DNA of 64,000 bases, taken from assembly GCA_944474755.1 (NCBI GenBank), contig OX104123.1:21347083-21411082 (forward strand), given 5' to 3'. Below, one piece after another: positions 1 to 13,079 of this stretch (positions are counted from its first letter, which is position 1; each line of letters opens with the position of its first letter). The DNA is from Limnoperna fortunei (taxonomy: Eukaryota > Mollusca > Bivalvia > Mytilida > Modiolidae). The position numbers and the translations under genes were made by a program. The notes under the pieces were generated by a model, which was not told the origin of the DNA, did no database searches, and saw nothing but the letters and a program-made list of their open reading frames with translations.

Positions 1-3000
1 CCTTGCCAGCCTTTGTCAGGAATACCATTGTCTACCTTGTCAGCCTTGTCAGGAATACCATTGCTCTACCTTGCCAGCCTTTGTCAGGAATACCATTGTC
101 TACCTTGTCAGCCCTTGTCAGGAATACCATTGTCTACCTTGTCAGCCCTTGTCAGGAATACCATTGTCTACCTTGTCAGCCTTGTCAGGAATACCATTGT
201 CTACCTTGTCAGCCTTTGTCAGGACATACCAGTGTTTATCTTGTCAGCCTTTGTCATGACATATCATTGACTACCTTGTCAGCCTTTGTCAGGACATACT
301 ATTGTCTACCTTGCCAGCCTTTGTCAGGAATACCATTGTCTACCTTGTCAGCCTTGTCAGGAATACCATTGTCTACCTTGTCAGCCTTGTCAGGAATACC
401 ATTGTCTACCTTGCCAGCCTTTGTCAGGACATACCATTGACTACCTTGTCAGGAATACCATTGTCTACCTTGCCAGCCTTTGTCAGGACATACCAGTGTT
501 TATCTTGTCAGCCTTTGTCATGACATACCATTGACTACCTTGTCAGCCCTTGTCAGGAATACTATTGTCTACCTTGCCAGCCTTTGTCAGGAATACCATT
601 GTCTACCTTGTCAGCCTTTGTCAGGACATACTATTGTCTACCTTGTCAGCCTTTGTCAGGACATACTATTGTCTACCTTGCCAGCCTTTGTCAGGAATAC
701 CATTGTCTACCTAGCCAGCCTTTGTCAGGAATACCATTGTCTACCTTGTCAGCCCTTGTCAGGAATACCATTGTCTACCTTGCCAGCCTTTGTCAGGACA
801 TACCAGTGTTTATCTTTTCAGCCTTTGTCGTGACATACCATTGACTACCTTGTCAGCCCTTGTCAGGAATACCATTGTCTACCTTGTCAGCCTTGTCAGG
901 AATACCATTGTCTACCTTGCCAGCCTTTGTCAGGAATACCATTGTCTACCTTGTCAGCCCTTGTCAGGAATACTATTGTCTACCTTGCCAGCCTTTGTCA
1001 GGAATACCATTGTCTACCTTGTCAGCCTTGTCAGGAATACCATTGTCTACCTTGTCAGCCCTTGTCAGGAATACCATTGTCTACCTTGTCAGCCTTTGTC
1101 AGGACATACCAGTGTTTATCTTGTCAGCCCTTGTCAGGAATACTATTGTCTACCTTGCCAGCCTTTGTCAGGAATACCATTGTCTACCTTGTCAGCCTTG
1201 TCAGGAATACCATTGTCTACCTTGTCAGCCTTGTCAGGAATACCATTGTCTACCTTGTCAGCCTTGTCAGGAATACCATTGTCTACCTTGCCAGCCTTTG
1301 TCAGGAATACCATTGTCTACTTTGTCAGCCCTTGTCAGGAATACCATTGTCTACCTTGTCAGCCTTTGTCAGGACATACCAGTGTTTATCTTGTCAGCCT
1401 TTGTCATGACATACCATTGACTACCTTGTCAGCCTTTGTCATGACATACTATTGTCTACCTTGTCAGCCTTTGTCAGGACATACTATTGTCTACCTTGCC
1501 AGCCTTTGTCAGGAATACCATTGTCTACCTTGTCAGCCTTGTCAGGAATACCATTGCTCTACCTTGCCAGCCTTTGTCAGGAATACCATTGTCTACCTTG
1601 TCAGCCCTTGTCAGGAATACCATTGTCTACCTTGTCAGCCCTTGTCAGGAATACCATTGTCTACCTTGTCAGCCTTGTCAGGAATACCATTGTCTACCTT
1701 GTCAGCCTTTGTCAGGACATACCAGTGTTTATCTTGTCAGCCTTTGTCATGACATATCATTGACTACCTTGTCAGCCTTTGTCAGGACATACTATTGTCT
1801 ACCTTGCCAGCCTTTGTCAGGAATACCATTGTCTACCTTGTCAGCCTTGTCAGGAATACCATTGTCTACCTTGTCAGCCTTGTCAGGAATACCATTGTCT
1901 ACCTTGCCAGCCTTTGTCAGGACATACCATTGACTACCTTGTCAGGAATACCATTGTCTACCTTGCCAGCCTTTGTCAGGACATACCAGTGTTTATCTTG
2001 TCAGCCTTTGTCATGACATACCATTGACTACCTTGTCAGCCCTTGTCAGGAATACTATTGTCTACCTTGCCAGCCTTTGTCAGGAATACCATTGTCTACC
2101 TTGTCAGCCTTGTCAGGAATACCATTGTCTACCTTGCCAGCCTTTGTCAGGACATACCATTGACTACCTTGTCAGTCCTTGTCAGGAATACCATTGTCTA
2201 CCTTGTCAGCCTTGTCAGGAATACCATTGTCTACCTTGCCAGCCTTTGTCAGGAATACCATTGTCTACCTTGTCAGCCCTTGTCAGGAATACCATTGTCT
2301 ACCTTGCCAGCCTTTGTCAGGACATACCAGTGTTTATCTTGTCAGCCTTTGTCGTGACATACCATTGACTACCTTGTCAGCCCTTGTCAGGAATACTATT
2401 GTCTACCTTGCCAGCCTTTGTCAGGAATACCATTGTCTACCTTGTCAGCCTTGTCAGGAATACCATTGTCTACCTTGCCAGCCCTTGTCAGGAATACCAT
2501 TGTCTACCTTGCCAGCCTTTGTCAGGACATACCAGTGTTTATCTTGTCAGCCTTTGTCGTGACATACCATTGTCTACCTTGTCAGCCCTTGTCAGGAATA
2601 CTATTGTCTACCTTGCCAGCCTTTGTCAGGAATACCATTGTCTACCTTGTCAGCCTTGTCAGGAATACCATTGTCTACCTTGCCAGCCTTTGTCAGGACA
2701 TACCAGTGTTTATCTTGTCAGCCTTTGTCATGACATACCATTGACTACCTTGTCAGCCTTGACAGGAATACCATTGTCTACCTTGTCAGCCTTGTCAGCC
2801 TTGTCAGGAATACCATTGTCTACCTTGCCAGCCTTTGTCAGGAATACCATTGTCTACCTTGTCAGCCCTTGTCAGGAATACTATTGTCTACCTTGCCAGC
2901 CTTTGTCAGGAATACCATTGTCTACCTTGCCAGCCTTTGTCAGGAATACCATTGTCTACCTTGTCAGCCCTTGTCAGGAATACTATTGTCTACCTTGCCA

Positions 3001-6000
3001 GCCTTTGTCAGGAATACCATTGTCTACCTTGCCAGCCTTTGTCAGGAATACCATTGTCTACCTTGTCAGCCTTTGTCAGGACATACCAGTGTTTATCTTG
3101 TCAGCCTTTGTCATGACATACCATTGACTACCTTGTCAGCCTTTGTCATGACATACCATTGTCTACCTTGTCAGGAATACCATTGTCTACCTTGTCAGCC
3201 CTTGTCAGGAATACCATTGTCTACCTTGTCAGCCTTTGTCAGGACATACCAGTGTTTATCTTGTCAGCCTTTGTCATGACATACCATTGACTACCTTGTC
3301 AGCCTTTGTCATGACATACTATTGTCTACCTTGTCAGCCTTTGTCAGGACATACTATTGTCTACCTTGCCAGCCTTTGTCAGGAATACCATTGTCTACCT
3401 TGTCAGCCTTGTCAGGAATACCATTGTCTACCTTGCCAGCCTTTGTCAGGAATACCATTGTCTACCTTGTCAGCCCTTGTCAGGAATACCATTGTCTACC
3501 TTGTCAGCCTTTGTCAGGACATACCAGTGTTTATCTTGTCAGCCTTTGTCATGACATATCATTGACTACCTTGTCAGCCTTTGTCATGACATACTATTGT
3601 CTACCTTGTCAGCCTTTGTCAGGACATACTATTGTCTACCTTGCCAGCCTTTGTCAGGAATACCATTGTCTACCTTGTCAGCCTTGTCAGGAATAAAATT
3701 GCTCTACCTTGCCAGCCTTTGTCACGACATACCAGTGTTTATCTTGTCAGCCTTTGTCGTGACATACCATTGACTACCTTGTCAGCCTTTGTCATGACAT
3801 ACTATTGTCTACCTTGTCAGCCTTTGTCAGGACATACTATTGTCTACCTTGCCAGCCTTTGTCAGGAATACCATTGTCTACCTTGTCAGCCTTGTCAGGA
3901 ATACCATTGTCTACCTTGCCAGCCTTTGTCAGGAATACCATTGTCTACCTTGTCAGCCTTGTCAGGAATACCATTGTCTATCTTGTCAGCCTTTGTCAGG
4001 AATACCATTGTCTACCTTGTCAGCCTTTGTCAGGACAAACCAGTGTTTATCTTGTCAGCCTTTGTCATGACATATCATTGACTACCTTGTCAGCCTTTGT
4101 CAGGACATACTATTGTCTACCTTGCCAGCCTTTGTCAGGAATACCATTGTCTACCTTGTCAGCCTTGTCAGGAATACCATTGTCTACCTTGTCAGGAATA
4201 CCATTGTCTACCTTGCCAGCCTTTGTCAGGACATACCATTGACTACCTTGTCAGGAATACCATTGTCTACCTTGCCAGCCTTTGTCAGGACATACCAGTG
4301 TTTATCTTGTCAGCCTTTGTCATGACATACCATTGACTACCTTGTCAGCCCTTGTCAGGAATACTATTGTCTACCTTGCCAGCCTTTGTCAGGAATACCA
4401 TTGTCTACCTTGTCAGCCTTGTCAGGAATACCATTGTCTACCTTGCCAGCCTTTGTCAGGACATACCATTGACTACCTTGTCAGTCCTTGTCAGGAATAC
4501 CATTGTCTACCTTGTCAGCCCTTGTCAGGACATACCAGTGTTTATCTTGTCAGCCTTTGTCATGACATACCATTGACTACCTTGTCAGCCCTTGTCAGGA
4601 ATACTATTGTCTACCTTGCCAGCCTTTGTCAGGAATACCATTGTCTACCTTGTCAGCCTTTGTCAGGACATACCATTTTTCTACCTTGCCAGCCTTTGTC
4701 TGGACATACCATTTTTCTACCTTGATAGATTTTGTCAGGACATATCACAAGCTTGTCTACCTTGTCAGCCCTTGTCAGGAATACCATTGTCTACCTTGCC
4801 AGCCTTTGTCAGGACATACCATTTTTCTACCTTGATAGATTTTGTCAGGACATATCACAAGCTTGTCTACCTTGCCAGCCTTTGTCAGGAATACCATTGT
4901 CTACCTTGCCAGCCTTTGTCAGGACATACCATTTTTCTACCTTGATAGATTTTGTCAGGACATATCACAAGCTTGTCTACCTTGCCAGCCCTTGTCAGGA
5001 ATACCATTGTCTACCTTGCCAGCCTTTGTCAGGACATACCATTTTTCTACCTTGATAGATTTTGTCAGGACATATCACAAGCTTGTCTACCTTGCCAGCC
5101 CTTGTCAGGAATACCATTGTCTACCTTGCCAGCCTTTGTCAGGACGTACCATTTTTCTACCTTGATAGATTTTGTCAGGACATATCACAAGCTTGTCTAC
5201 CTTGTCAGGATATACCATTGTCTACCTTGTTAGCCTTTGTCAAGACATACCATTTTCTACCTTGTCAGCCTTTGTCATGACATACCATTGTCTACCTTGT
5301 CAGCCTTTGTCATGACATACCATTTTCTACCTTGTTAGCCTTTGTCAAGACATACCATTTTCTACCTTGTCAGCCTTTGTCATGATATACCCCAAGCTTG
5401 TCTACCTTGTCAGCCTTTGTCAGGAATACCATTGTCTACCTTGTCAGCCTTGTCAGGAATACCATTGTCTACCTTGCCAGCCTTTGTCAGGACATACCAT
5501 TGTCTACCTTGTCAGCCTTTGTCAGGACATACCATTGTCTACCTTGTCAGCCTTTGTCAGGACATACCATTGTCTACCTTGCCAGCCTTTGTCAGGACAT
5601 ACCATTGTCTACCTTGTCAGCCTTTGTCATGACATACCACAAGCTTGTCTACCTTGTTAGCCTTTGTCATGACATACCATTGTCAATCTTGCCAGCCTTT
5701 GTCAGGACATACTATTGTCTACCTTGCCAGCCTTTGTCATGATATACCACAAGCTTGTCTACCTTGTCAGCCCTTGTCAGGATATACCATTGTCTACCTT
5801 GTTAGCCTTTGTCAAGACATACCATTGTCTACCTTGCCAGCCTTTGTCATGACATACCATTGTCAACCTTGTCAACATTTGTCAGGACATACCACAAGCA
5901 TGTCTACCTTGTTAGTCTTTCTCTGGACATACCATTGTCTACCTTGCCAGCCTTTGTCATGACATACCATTGTCAACCTTGTCAACATTTGTCAGGACAT

Positions 6001-7079
6001 ACCACAAGCTTGTCTACCTGGGCAGCTTTCGTCAGGACATACTATTGTCTACCTTGCAAGCCTTTTTCACGATATACCACAAGCTTGTTTACCTTGTCAG
6101 CCTTTGTCAGGATATACATTGTCTACCTTGTTAGTCTTTGTCAGGACATGCCATTGTCTGCCTTGTTAGCCTTTGTCATGACATACCATTATCAATTTTG
6201 TCAGCCTTTGTCCGGACATACCATTGTCTACCTTGCCAGCCTTTGTCATGACATACCACAAGCTTGTCTACCTTGTCAGGACATACCATTGTCTACCTTG
6301 CCAGCCTTTGTCATGACATACCACAAGCTTGTCTACCTTGTCAGGACATACTATTGTCTACCTTGTCAGCCTTTGTCATGACATACCACAAGCTTGTCTA
6401 CCTTGTCAGGCTTTGTCATGACATACCATTGTCAATCTTGCCAGCCTTTGTCAGGACATACTATTGTCTACCTTGCCAGCCTTTGTCATGACATACCACA
6501 AGCTTGTCTACCTTGTCAGGCTTTGTCAGGACATATCATTGTCTACCTTGCCAGCCTTTTGTCATGATATACCACAAGCTTGGGGACATTGTCAGCCTTT
6601 GTCAGGACATACTATTGTCTACCTTGCCAGCCTTTGTCATGATATACCACAAGCTTGTCTACCTTGTCAGCCTTTGTCAGGACATACCATTGTCTACCTT
6701 GCCAGCCCTTTGTCATGACATACTATTGTCTACCTTGTTAGCCTTTGTCATGACATACCATTGTCAATCTTGCCAGCCTTTGTCATGACATACTATTGTC
6801 TACCTTGCCAGCCTTTGTCATGACATACCACAAGCTTGTCTACCTTGTCAGCCTTGTCAGGACATACCATTGTCTACCTTGCCAGCCTTTGTCAGGACAT
6901 ATTGTCTACCTTGATAGCCTTTGTCATGACATACCATTGTCAATCTTGTCAGCCTTTGTCAGGACATACCATTATCTACCTTGCCAGCCTTTGTCAGGAC
7001 ATACTATTGTCTACCTTGTCAGCAGTTGTCATGACACCATTGTCAATCTTGTCAGCCTTTGTCATGACATACCATTGTC
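1..7079. repeat. 33-36 bp minisatellite array, left block
   Basis: About 200 head-to-tail copies of a unit of 33-36 bp built on CTACCTTGTCAGCCTTTGTC followed by AGGAATACCATTGT or AGGACATACCATTGT. Sub-variants carry CATGACATAC or CACAAGCTTG. Copies in the first 4.7 kb are nearly identical, while those from about 5200 on are more diverged. The open frames here (Cys/Leu/Pro-rich peptides in all three plus frames) only reflect a unit lacking stop codons, so I do not call them genes. The array lies in the intron after exon 4 of the minus-strand FAS1 gene. Confidence 0.97.
4733..5210. repeat. 110-bp higher-order repeat inside the array
   Basis: Three basic units have fused into a 110-bp block that begins with GATAGATTTTGTCAGGACAT and contains ACAAGCTTG and CATTTTTCTACC variants. 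It is repeated nearly perfectly four to five times, with starts spaced by exactly 110 bp (for example 4732, 4842, 4952 and 5062). It marks the border between the homogeneous left part and the diverged right part of the array. Confidence 0.9.
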
Positions 7080-7081
7080 TA

Positions 7082-8457
7082 CCGTATTTGGCCATGTATA
7101 ATGCACATTTATCTATAATGCGCACCCCCGTTTCATGGTAAAAATCTGGGAAAAAAAAGTATTTGTGTAAAATGCGCAGCCACTATTTTCCATCAGAGGA
7201 CAACGGCAGAATATGTGAAACAGGGATTTTTTCTGTTGTTTACTAATTATGTTTTTTTCTTTTATTACAGCTAAAGACACAGATAAAGATATTGAAAAAA
7301 ATAAAATTTTGTGTTTATAAATTAAAAAAAAATAGATAAATATGAGTTTTGTGTCTTGTTTTTGTTTTTGATCTTTGTCGGTGTCAATAAACCAATGAAA
7401 ACTGCACTGAGACAGAAATGGAACAGTTGGATATCCTCAGATGACCACTTGTTGACAGCCGTTGGACGCATGAGAAAAGCCGACCTGACTACCATTTGTG
7501 CCTGGATCGTCGATGCCTGGAACGAGTTGTCCCCCGAGATTATCGTAAAGTCATTTAAGAAGTGTACCATCTCTAATGCAATGGATGGCAGTGAAGACGA
7601 TGTAATCTGGGAAGAACGCCACGACGAACCAGAACAATCTACAACAGCTGAAGAAGAAGACGACGATGACCTCGACATCTACTACAACGACGAAGAAGAC
7701 AAAGACAACACCCCACTATTGGTTCTTCAAGAAATCTACCGACTATTCCAAGAAGAAAGTGACGACGAGTCCGAGATCGGGCGTTTTTAATCGAATTTAG
7801 TGCTAGCATAAATAGTGACTTTAAGAATAATGCTATTAAATTGATCTTTGTTTTATTTTACTGTTGTACATGCTTTATTATTTAATTGTTGATCATTGTT
7901 ATGTAAATTAATGAATAAATTATTGAAGTAATTATAGTCTTGCTTATTTACTCTCATCACCATTTTAATTAAGACATTGTCTGGTTATTACTGGTATACT
8001 ATTCAACTTACAATTTATTGTTACTTGTGTAGTGTAATTATCATGATAATAAATCAAGTACCCTTCAATTCTAATGATACCGGTAATCCCTTCAAAAGCA
8101 ATCAATTACGCAATCACTAATGTCAGATTAAAAAAACAATACCCCAATGGTACTTTATAGAAAGGAAATATCATGTGACTCAATCGTCAACTGTTCATTG
8201 AAGAAAACAAACATGGCGACCGGGAATTATAAAACCACAATATTCAACTAATACTCCGTAGGCTTCAGGTACATGTAGGTATTGCAAAAACACGATATTA
8301 ATGATCTTTATTCAAACTAGATATCAGTGAGCACTGTAAGCAACTGTAAGCACTGAAAAAAAGATCCTCGTCTGTATAGGGATGTATTATGCACACCCCT
8401 TTCTTGAAAACCTGAAAAAAACGTAAAAAAGTGCGCATTATCCACACCAAAATACGG
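7082..8457. mobile_element. pogo/Tigger-type deletion derivative with TA target duplication
   Basis: A 1376-bp block interrupts the minisatellite between two TA dinucleotides (7080-7081 and 8458-8459). Removing it restores the normal repeat junction GTCTACCTTG. Its ends are inverted repeats: CCGTATTTGGCCATG at the left, and CCGTATTTTGGTGTG when the right end is read on the minus strand. Both continue into ATAATGCRCA, giving about 26 bp with 6 mismatches. A second ATAATGCGCAC-like motif lies further inside each end. The TA duplication and the internal transposase tail fit the Tc1/mariner superfamily, pogo/Tigger branch. Most of the transposase is deleted, so the element is non-autonomous. Confidence 0.85.
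7377..7790 (+). pseudogene. pogo/Tigger transposase C-terminal remnant
   Basis: The frame reads VGVNKPMKTALRQKW, then a W/A/W-rich stretch with CAWIVDAWNEL, then VKSFKKCTISNAMDGSEDD and a highly acidic tail (DDDDLDIYYNDEEDKD). The order NKP...SFKKC.I.NA.DG.ED is typical of the end of the DDE_1 domain and the C-terminus of pogo/Tigger-family transposases. The N-terminal helix-turn-helix and the catalytic aspartates are absent: the sequence upstream of VGVNKP is AT-rich and unrelated. The open frame starts at 7356, but the residues before 7377 do not look like family sequence. I infer an internal deletion product and no active enzyme. Confidence 0.75.
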
Positions 8458-8459
8458 TA

Positions 8460-9125
8460 CCTTGTTAGTCTTTATCAGGACATACAATTGTCTACCTTGC
8501 CAGCCTTTGTCAGGACATACCACAAGCTTGTCAGCCTTGTCAGAACATACCATTATCTACCTTGCCATCCTTTGTCAGAACATACTATTGTCTACCGTTG
8601 TTAGCCTTTGTCATGACATACCATTGTCAATCTTGTCAGCCTTTGTCAGGACATACCATTGTCTACCTTGCCAGCCTTTGTCAGGACATACTATTGTCTA
8701 CCTTGCCAGCCTTTGTCATGACATACCACAAGCTTGTCTACCTTGTCAGCCTTGTCAGAACATACCATTGTCTACCTTGCCAGCCTTTGTCAGGACATAC
8801 TATTGTCTACCTTGTCAGCCGTTGTCATGACATACCATTGTCAATCTTGTCAGCCTTTGTCATGACATACTATTGTCTACCTTGTCAGCCTTTGTCAGGA
8901 CATACTATTGTCTACCTTGTCAGCCTTTGTCAGGACATACTATTGTCTACCTTGTCAGCCTTTGTCAGGACATACTATTGTCTACCTTGTCAGCCTTTGT
9001 CAGGACAAACCATTACCTACCTTGTCAGCCTTTGTAATGACATACCATTATCTGCCTTGTTAGCCTTTGTCAGGACATACCCCAAGCTTGTCTATATGGT
9101 TAGCATTTGTGAGGACATACCACAA
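8460..9125. repeat. 34-35 bp minisatellite array, right block
   Basis: This is the continuation of the left array beyond the transposon, with about 19 units, many of the diverged CATGACATAC and ACAAGCTTG types. The array fades out at about 9125 into unique AT-rich sequence. Confidence 0.95.
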
Positions 9126-9441
9126 TTTAAAAAATACGAAATTACAATGTTATTAAAATGTCTTGTTCAACTATAATCTATTGAAAAAATCAAATAAGCA
9201 TGTATGCTTATTATTTTTACAAAATAACAAGATAAAGTAGCGTGGACAATAGTGAGATGCCCACTGACAGGTCGATACTTTGTATATCTCTGTATGCATG
9301 TAACTTTTTTCTTGTTTGTTTATTAGGATTTATAATGCCACTTTCATAAATTTTTATATCATGACATCCAGTTTTTTATAAGGGAGGAAGTACCTAGTAA
9401 ACCCTTGTCAATTAACACAAAGACTGAGGGACAATACTTAC
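9126..9441. other. intron sequence with a small hairpin and a SINE fragment
   Basis: Non-coding DNA directly downstream of exon 4 on the minus strand. It holds a 9-2-9 palindrome (AATAAGCAT, GT, ATGCTTATT at 9193-9212). A degenerate fragment at about 9353-9415 (TCATGACATCCAG, GGGAGGAAG, CCTTGTCAATTAA) aligns with the central part of the SINE copies at 43145 and 45718. I see no further exon here. Confidence 0.6.
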
Positions 9442-9626
9442 GTTGACTTGATGTCTGGATTATCTGGAGTTTGTGTGTACTGGTATGCCACCTGGAGGCT
9501 GGTCATATCAAGCCAAATCATCAGACCATGAACCACGCCATTCACTCCAACTAAATCTTTCTGTTCAGGTGAAACAATAGCTCCGTTGACATAAAATGTA
9601 GTTGGTCCAAACCAGCCTGATGCAGC
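9442..9626 (-). CDS. FAS1-domain protein, exon 4 (end of the domain)
   Basis: Read on the minus strand, the acceptor TTTTATTTAG precedes 9626 and the donor GTAAGT follows 9442. The 185-bp exon is fully open in phase 0 and encodes 61 residues. It contains GPTTFYVNGAIV and then VNGVVHGLM, which match the last strand and the H2-like NGVVH box of fasciclin (FAS1) domains. The peptide then continues as LQVAYQYTQTPDNPDIKS and ends in phase 2, so more coding sequence must follow. No next exon is visible in the 9.4 kb to the left, which is minisatellite, so the gene leaves the window. FAS1 domains mediate adhesion and matrix binding in secreted or surface proteins such as periostin and TGFBI. That role is family knowledge, not seen here. 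Confidence 0.8.
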
Positions 9627-9758
9627 CTAAATAAAAGATGCACTTGCTTTATATGATAGGACGGCAAGGTTTTCAGTGATATAAGGCCTTCTTGTTCTGA
9701 ATTTGGAGCTTTAATTCTAACACTGACTGAATGCTTCATCAGATATGGTAATTTAGTA

Positions 9759-12655
9759 GCTGGTACTCCACCAGTAATATTACTGGAGGGCCACATTAAC
9801 TGGTACACCACCAATAATATTACTGGAGCGCGTAATTAACTGGAACAGCACCAGTAATATTACTGGTACACGACATTAACTGGTACACCACCAGTAATAT
9901 TACTGGTGCGCGGTGTTAACTGGTACACCACCAGTCATATAACTGGAGCGCAGCATTAATTGGTACACCACCAGAAATATTACTGGAGGGCCGCATTAAC
10001 TGGTACACCACCAGTAATATTACTATTACACAGCGTAAACTGGTACACAATCAATAATATTACTGGTGCAAAGCGTTAACTGCTACACCACCAGTAATAT
10101 TACTGGAGCGCGGCATTAACTGGTACACCACCAGTAATATTACTGGTACACAACGTTAACTGGTAAACCACCAGTAATATTACTGGAGTGCGGAATTAAC
10201 TGGTACACCACCAGTAATATTACTGGAGCGCGGCATTAACTGGTACACCACCAGTAATATTACTGGAGCGCGCATTAACTGGTACACCACCAGTAATATT
10301 ACTGGTACACAACGTTAACTGGTACACCACCAGTAATATTACTGGTGAGTGGTGTTAACTGGTACACCACCAGTCATATAACTGGAGCGCAGCATTAATT
10401 GGTACACCACCAGTAATATTACTGGAGGGCCGCATTAACTGGTACACCACCAGTAATATTACTATTACACAGCGTAAACTGGTACACAATCAATAATATT
10501 ACTGGTGCAAAGCGTTAACTGCTACACCACCAGTAATATTACTGGAGGGCCGCATTAACTGGTACACCACCAGTAATATTACTATTACACAGCATAAACT
10601 GGTACACAATCAATAATATTACTGGTGCAAAGCGTTAACTGCTACACCACCAGTAATATTACTGGAGCGCGGCATTAACTGGTACACCACCAGTAATATT
10701 ACTGGAGCGCGGCATTAACAGGTACACCACCAGTAATATTACTGGTACACAACGTTAACTGGTACACCACCAGTAATATTACTGGAGCGTGGCGTTAACT
10801 TGTACACCACCAGTAATATTACTGGAGCGCGCATTAACTGGTACACCACCAGTAATATTACTGGAGCGCGGCGTTAACTTGTACACCACCAGTAATATTA
10901 CTGGAGCGCGGCATTAACTGGTACACCACCAGTAATATTACTGGTACATGGCGTTAACTGGTACACCACCAGTAATATAACTGGTACACAACGTTAACTG
11001 GTACACCACCAGTTATATTACTGGTACACAGTGTTAACTGATACACCACCAGTAATATTACTGTTACACAGCATAAACTGGTACACAATCAATAATATTA
11101 CTGGTGCAAAGCGTTAACTGCTACACCACCAGTAATATTACTGGAGCGCGGCATTAACTGGTACACCACCAGTAATATTACTGGAGCGCGGCATTAACAG
11201 GTACACCACCAGTAATATTACTGGTACACAACGTTAACTGGTACACCACCAGTAATATTACTGGAGCGCGGAATTAACTGGTACACCACCAGTAATATTA
11301 CTGGAGCGCGGCATTAACTGGTACACCACCAGTAATATTACTGGAGCGTGGCATTAACTGGTACACCACCAGTAATATTACTGGAGCGCGCATTAACTGG
11401 TACACCACCAGTAATATTACTGGAGCGCGGCGTTAACTTGTACACCACCAGTAATATTACTGGAGCGCGGCATTAACTGGTACACCACCAGTAATATTAC
11501 TGGTACATGGCGTTAACTGGTACACCACCAGTAATATAACTGGTACACAACGTTAACTGGTACACCACCAGTTATATTACTGGTACACAGTGTTAACTGA
11601 TACACCACCAGTAATATTACTGGTACATGGCATTAACTGGTACACCACCAGTAATATAACTGGTACACAACGTTAACTGGTACACCACCGGTAATATTAC
11701 TGGTACACGCGTTAACTGGTACACCACCAGTAATATTACTGGTACATGGCATTAACTGGTACACCACCAGTAATATAACTGGTACACAGTGTTAACTGGT
11801 ACACCACCAGTAATATTACTGGTACACGCGTTAACTGATACACCACCAGTAATATTACTGGTACATGGCGTTAACTGGTACACCACCAGTAATATTACTG
11901 GTACACTGTGTTAACTGGTACACCACCAGTTATATTACTGGTACACAGTGTTAACTGGCACACCACCAGTAATATTACTGGAGGGCTGCATTAACTGGTA
12001 CACAACCAGCAATATAACTGGTACACAACGTTAACTGGTACACCCCAGTAATATAACTGGTACACAGTGTTAACTGGTACACCACCAGTAATATTACTGG
12101 TACATGGCATTAACTGGTACACAGTGTTAACTGGTACACCACCAGTAATATTACTGGTACATGGCATTAACTGGTACACCACCAGTAATATAACTGGTAC
12201 ACAACGTTAAGTGGTACACCACCAGTAATATTACTGGTACACAATTTTAACTGGTACACCACCAGTAATATTACTGGTACACAATTTTAACTGGTACACC
12301 ACCAGTAATATTACTGGTACATGGCGTTAACTGGTACACCACCAGTAATATAACTGGTACACAACCAGTAATATTACTGGTGCACGGTGTTAATTGGTAC
12401 ACCACCAGTAATATTACTGGTACACAATTTTAACTGGTACACCGCCAGTAATATTACTGGTACATGGCGTTAACTGGTACACCACCAGTAATATTACTGT
12501 TACACGGTGTTAACTGATACACCACCAGTAATATTACTGGTACATGGCATTAACTGATACACCACCAGTAATATTACTGGTACACAGTGTTAACTGATAC
12601 ACCACCAGTAATATTACTGGTACACAGTGTTAACTGGTACACCACCAGTTATATT
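9759..12655. repeat. 40-bp minisatellite with an 18-bp palindromic core
   Basis: About 72 copies of a 40-bp unit with consensus AACTGGTACACCACCAG, TAATATTACTGG and a variable tail (AGCGCGGCATT, TACACAACGTT, TACATGGCGTT and others). CCAGTAATATTACTGG is a perfect 16-bp palindrome, extended to 18 bp (ACCAGTAATATTACTGGT) in units whose tail starts with TAC. The unit also carries GTTAAC. The array fills most of intron 3 of the FAS1 gene (9627-12805). Confidence 0.97.
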
Positions 12656-12805
12656 ATTTTCCACAATGGTCTGGACAAAATAGTTTAGTTGAAACATTGT
12701 GAAAGTGACTTTCTTGTAACACTAATTCAATCAACAATAATTATTTATTAACAAATCTGATATCTGCTTTTAATTTCTTGTTAATCCAAACATAACAAAA
12801 CTTAC

Positions 12806-12903
12806 ACTGCCTTCTCGTCTATTGATATAAATTTTGCGTGAAGACATGGTCCTATACTCTGAGTTATCTCTGAAACCTCCAGTCGTCAACCTTTGTCCTT
12901 CAA
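12806..12903 (-). CDS. FAS1-domain protein, exon 3
   Basis: A 98-bp exon on the minus strand, between acceptor ATTTGTATTGTAG and donor GTAAGT. It enters in phase 1 (its first two bases TT complete an Ile codon begun by exon 2) and leaves in phase 0. It encodes EGQRLTTGGFRDNSEYRTM followed by SSRKIYINRREGS. The pattern of a TM-SS-R-K-Y-IN strand just before the VNGAIV strand of exon 4 is what the second half of a FAS1 fold requires. The exon is flanked by 3.2 kb of palindromic minisatellite on one side and dispersed repeats on the other. Phase agreement with both neighbours is the main support. Confidence 0.8.
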
Positions 12904-13079
12904 CTACAATACAAATAGCAAAACATCTTACAATGCTGCTGCTGGTACACTATAAATGGATTTAGTATTTGGTCGGTGTTTTTGTATTTTACGGTCAACC
13001 AAAATTTCAGCAATTAACAACATTTTCTAGGTTAAATGAGATAAACCTGAAAATGTAGCTTGTTCTGAAACCTCAACTA

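Noticed and set aside
790..1752. 320-residue Cys/Pro/Leu repeat protein
   Set aside because: All three plus frames are open for long stretches in this array, which is a property of the 33-36 bp unit and not of selection.
1..9125. CRISPR-like array
   Set aside because: Units follow each other without unique spacers, vary in length and sequence, and the context is eukaryotic with intron-containing genes.
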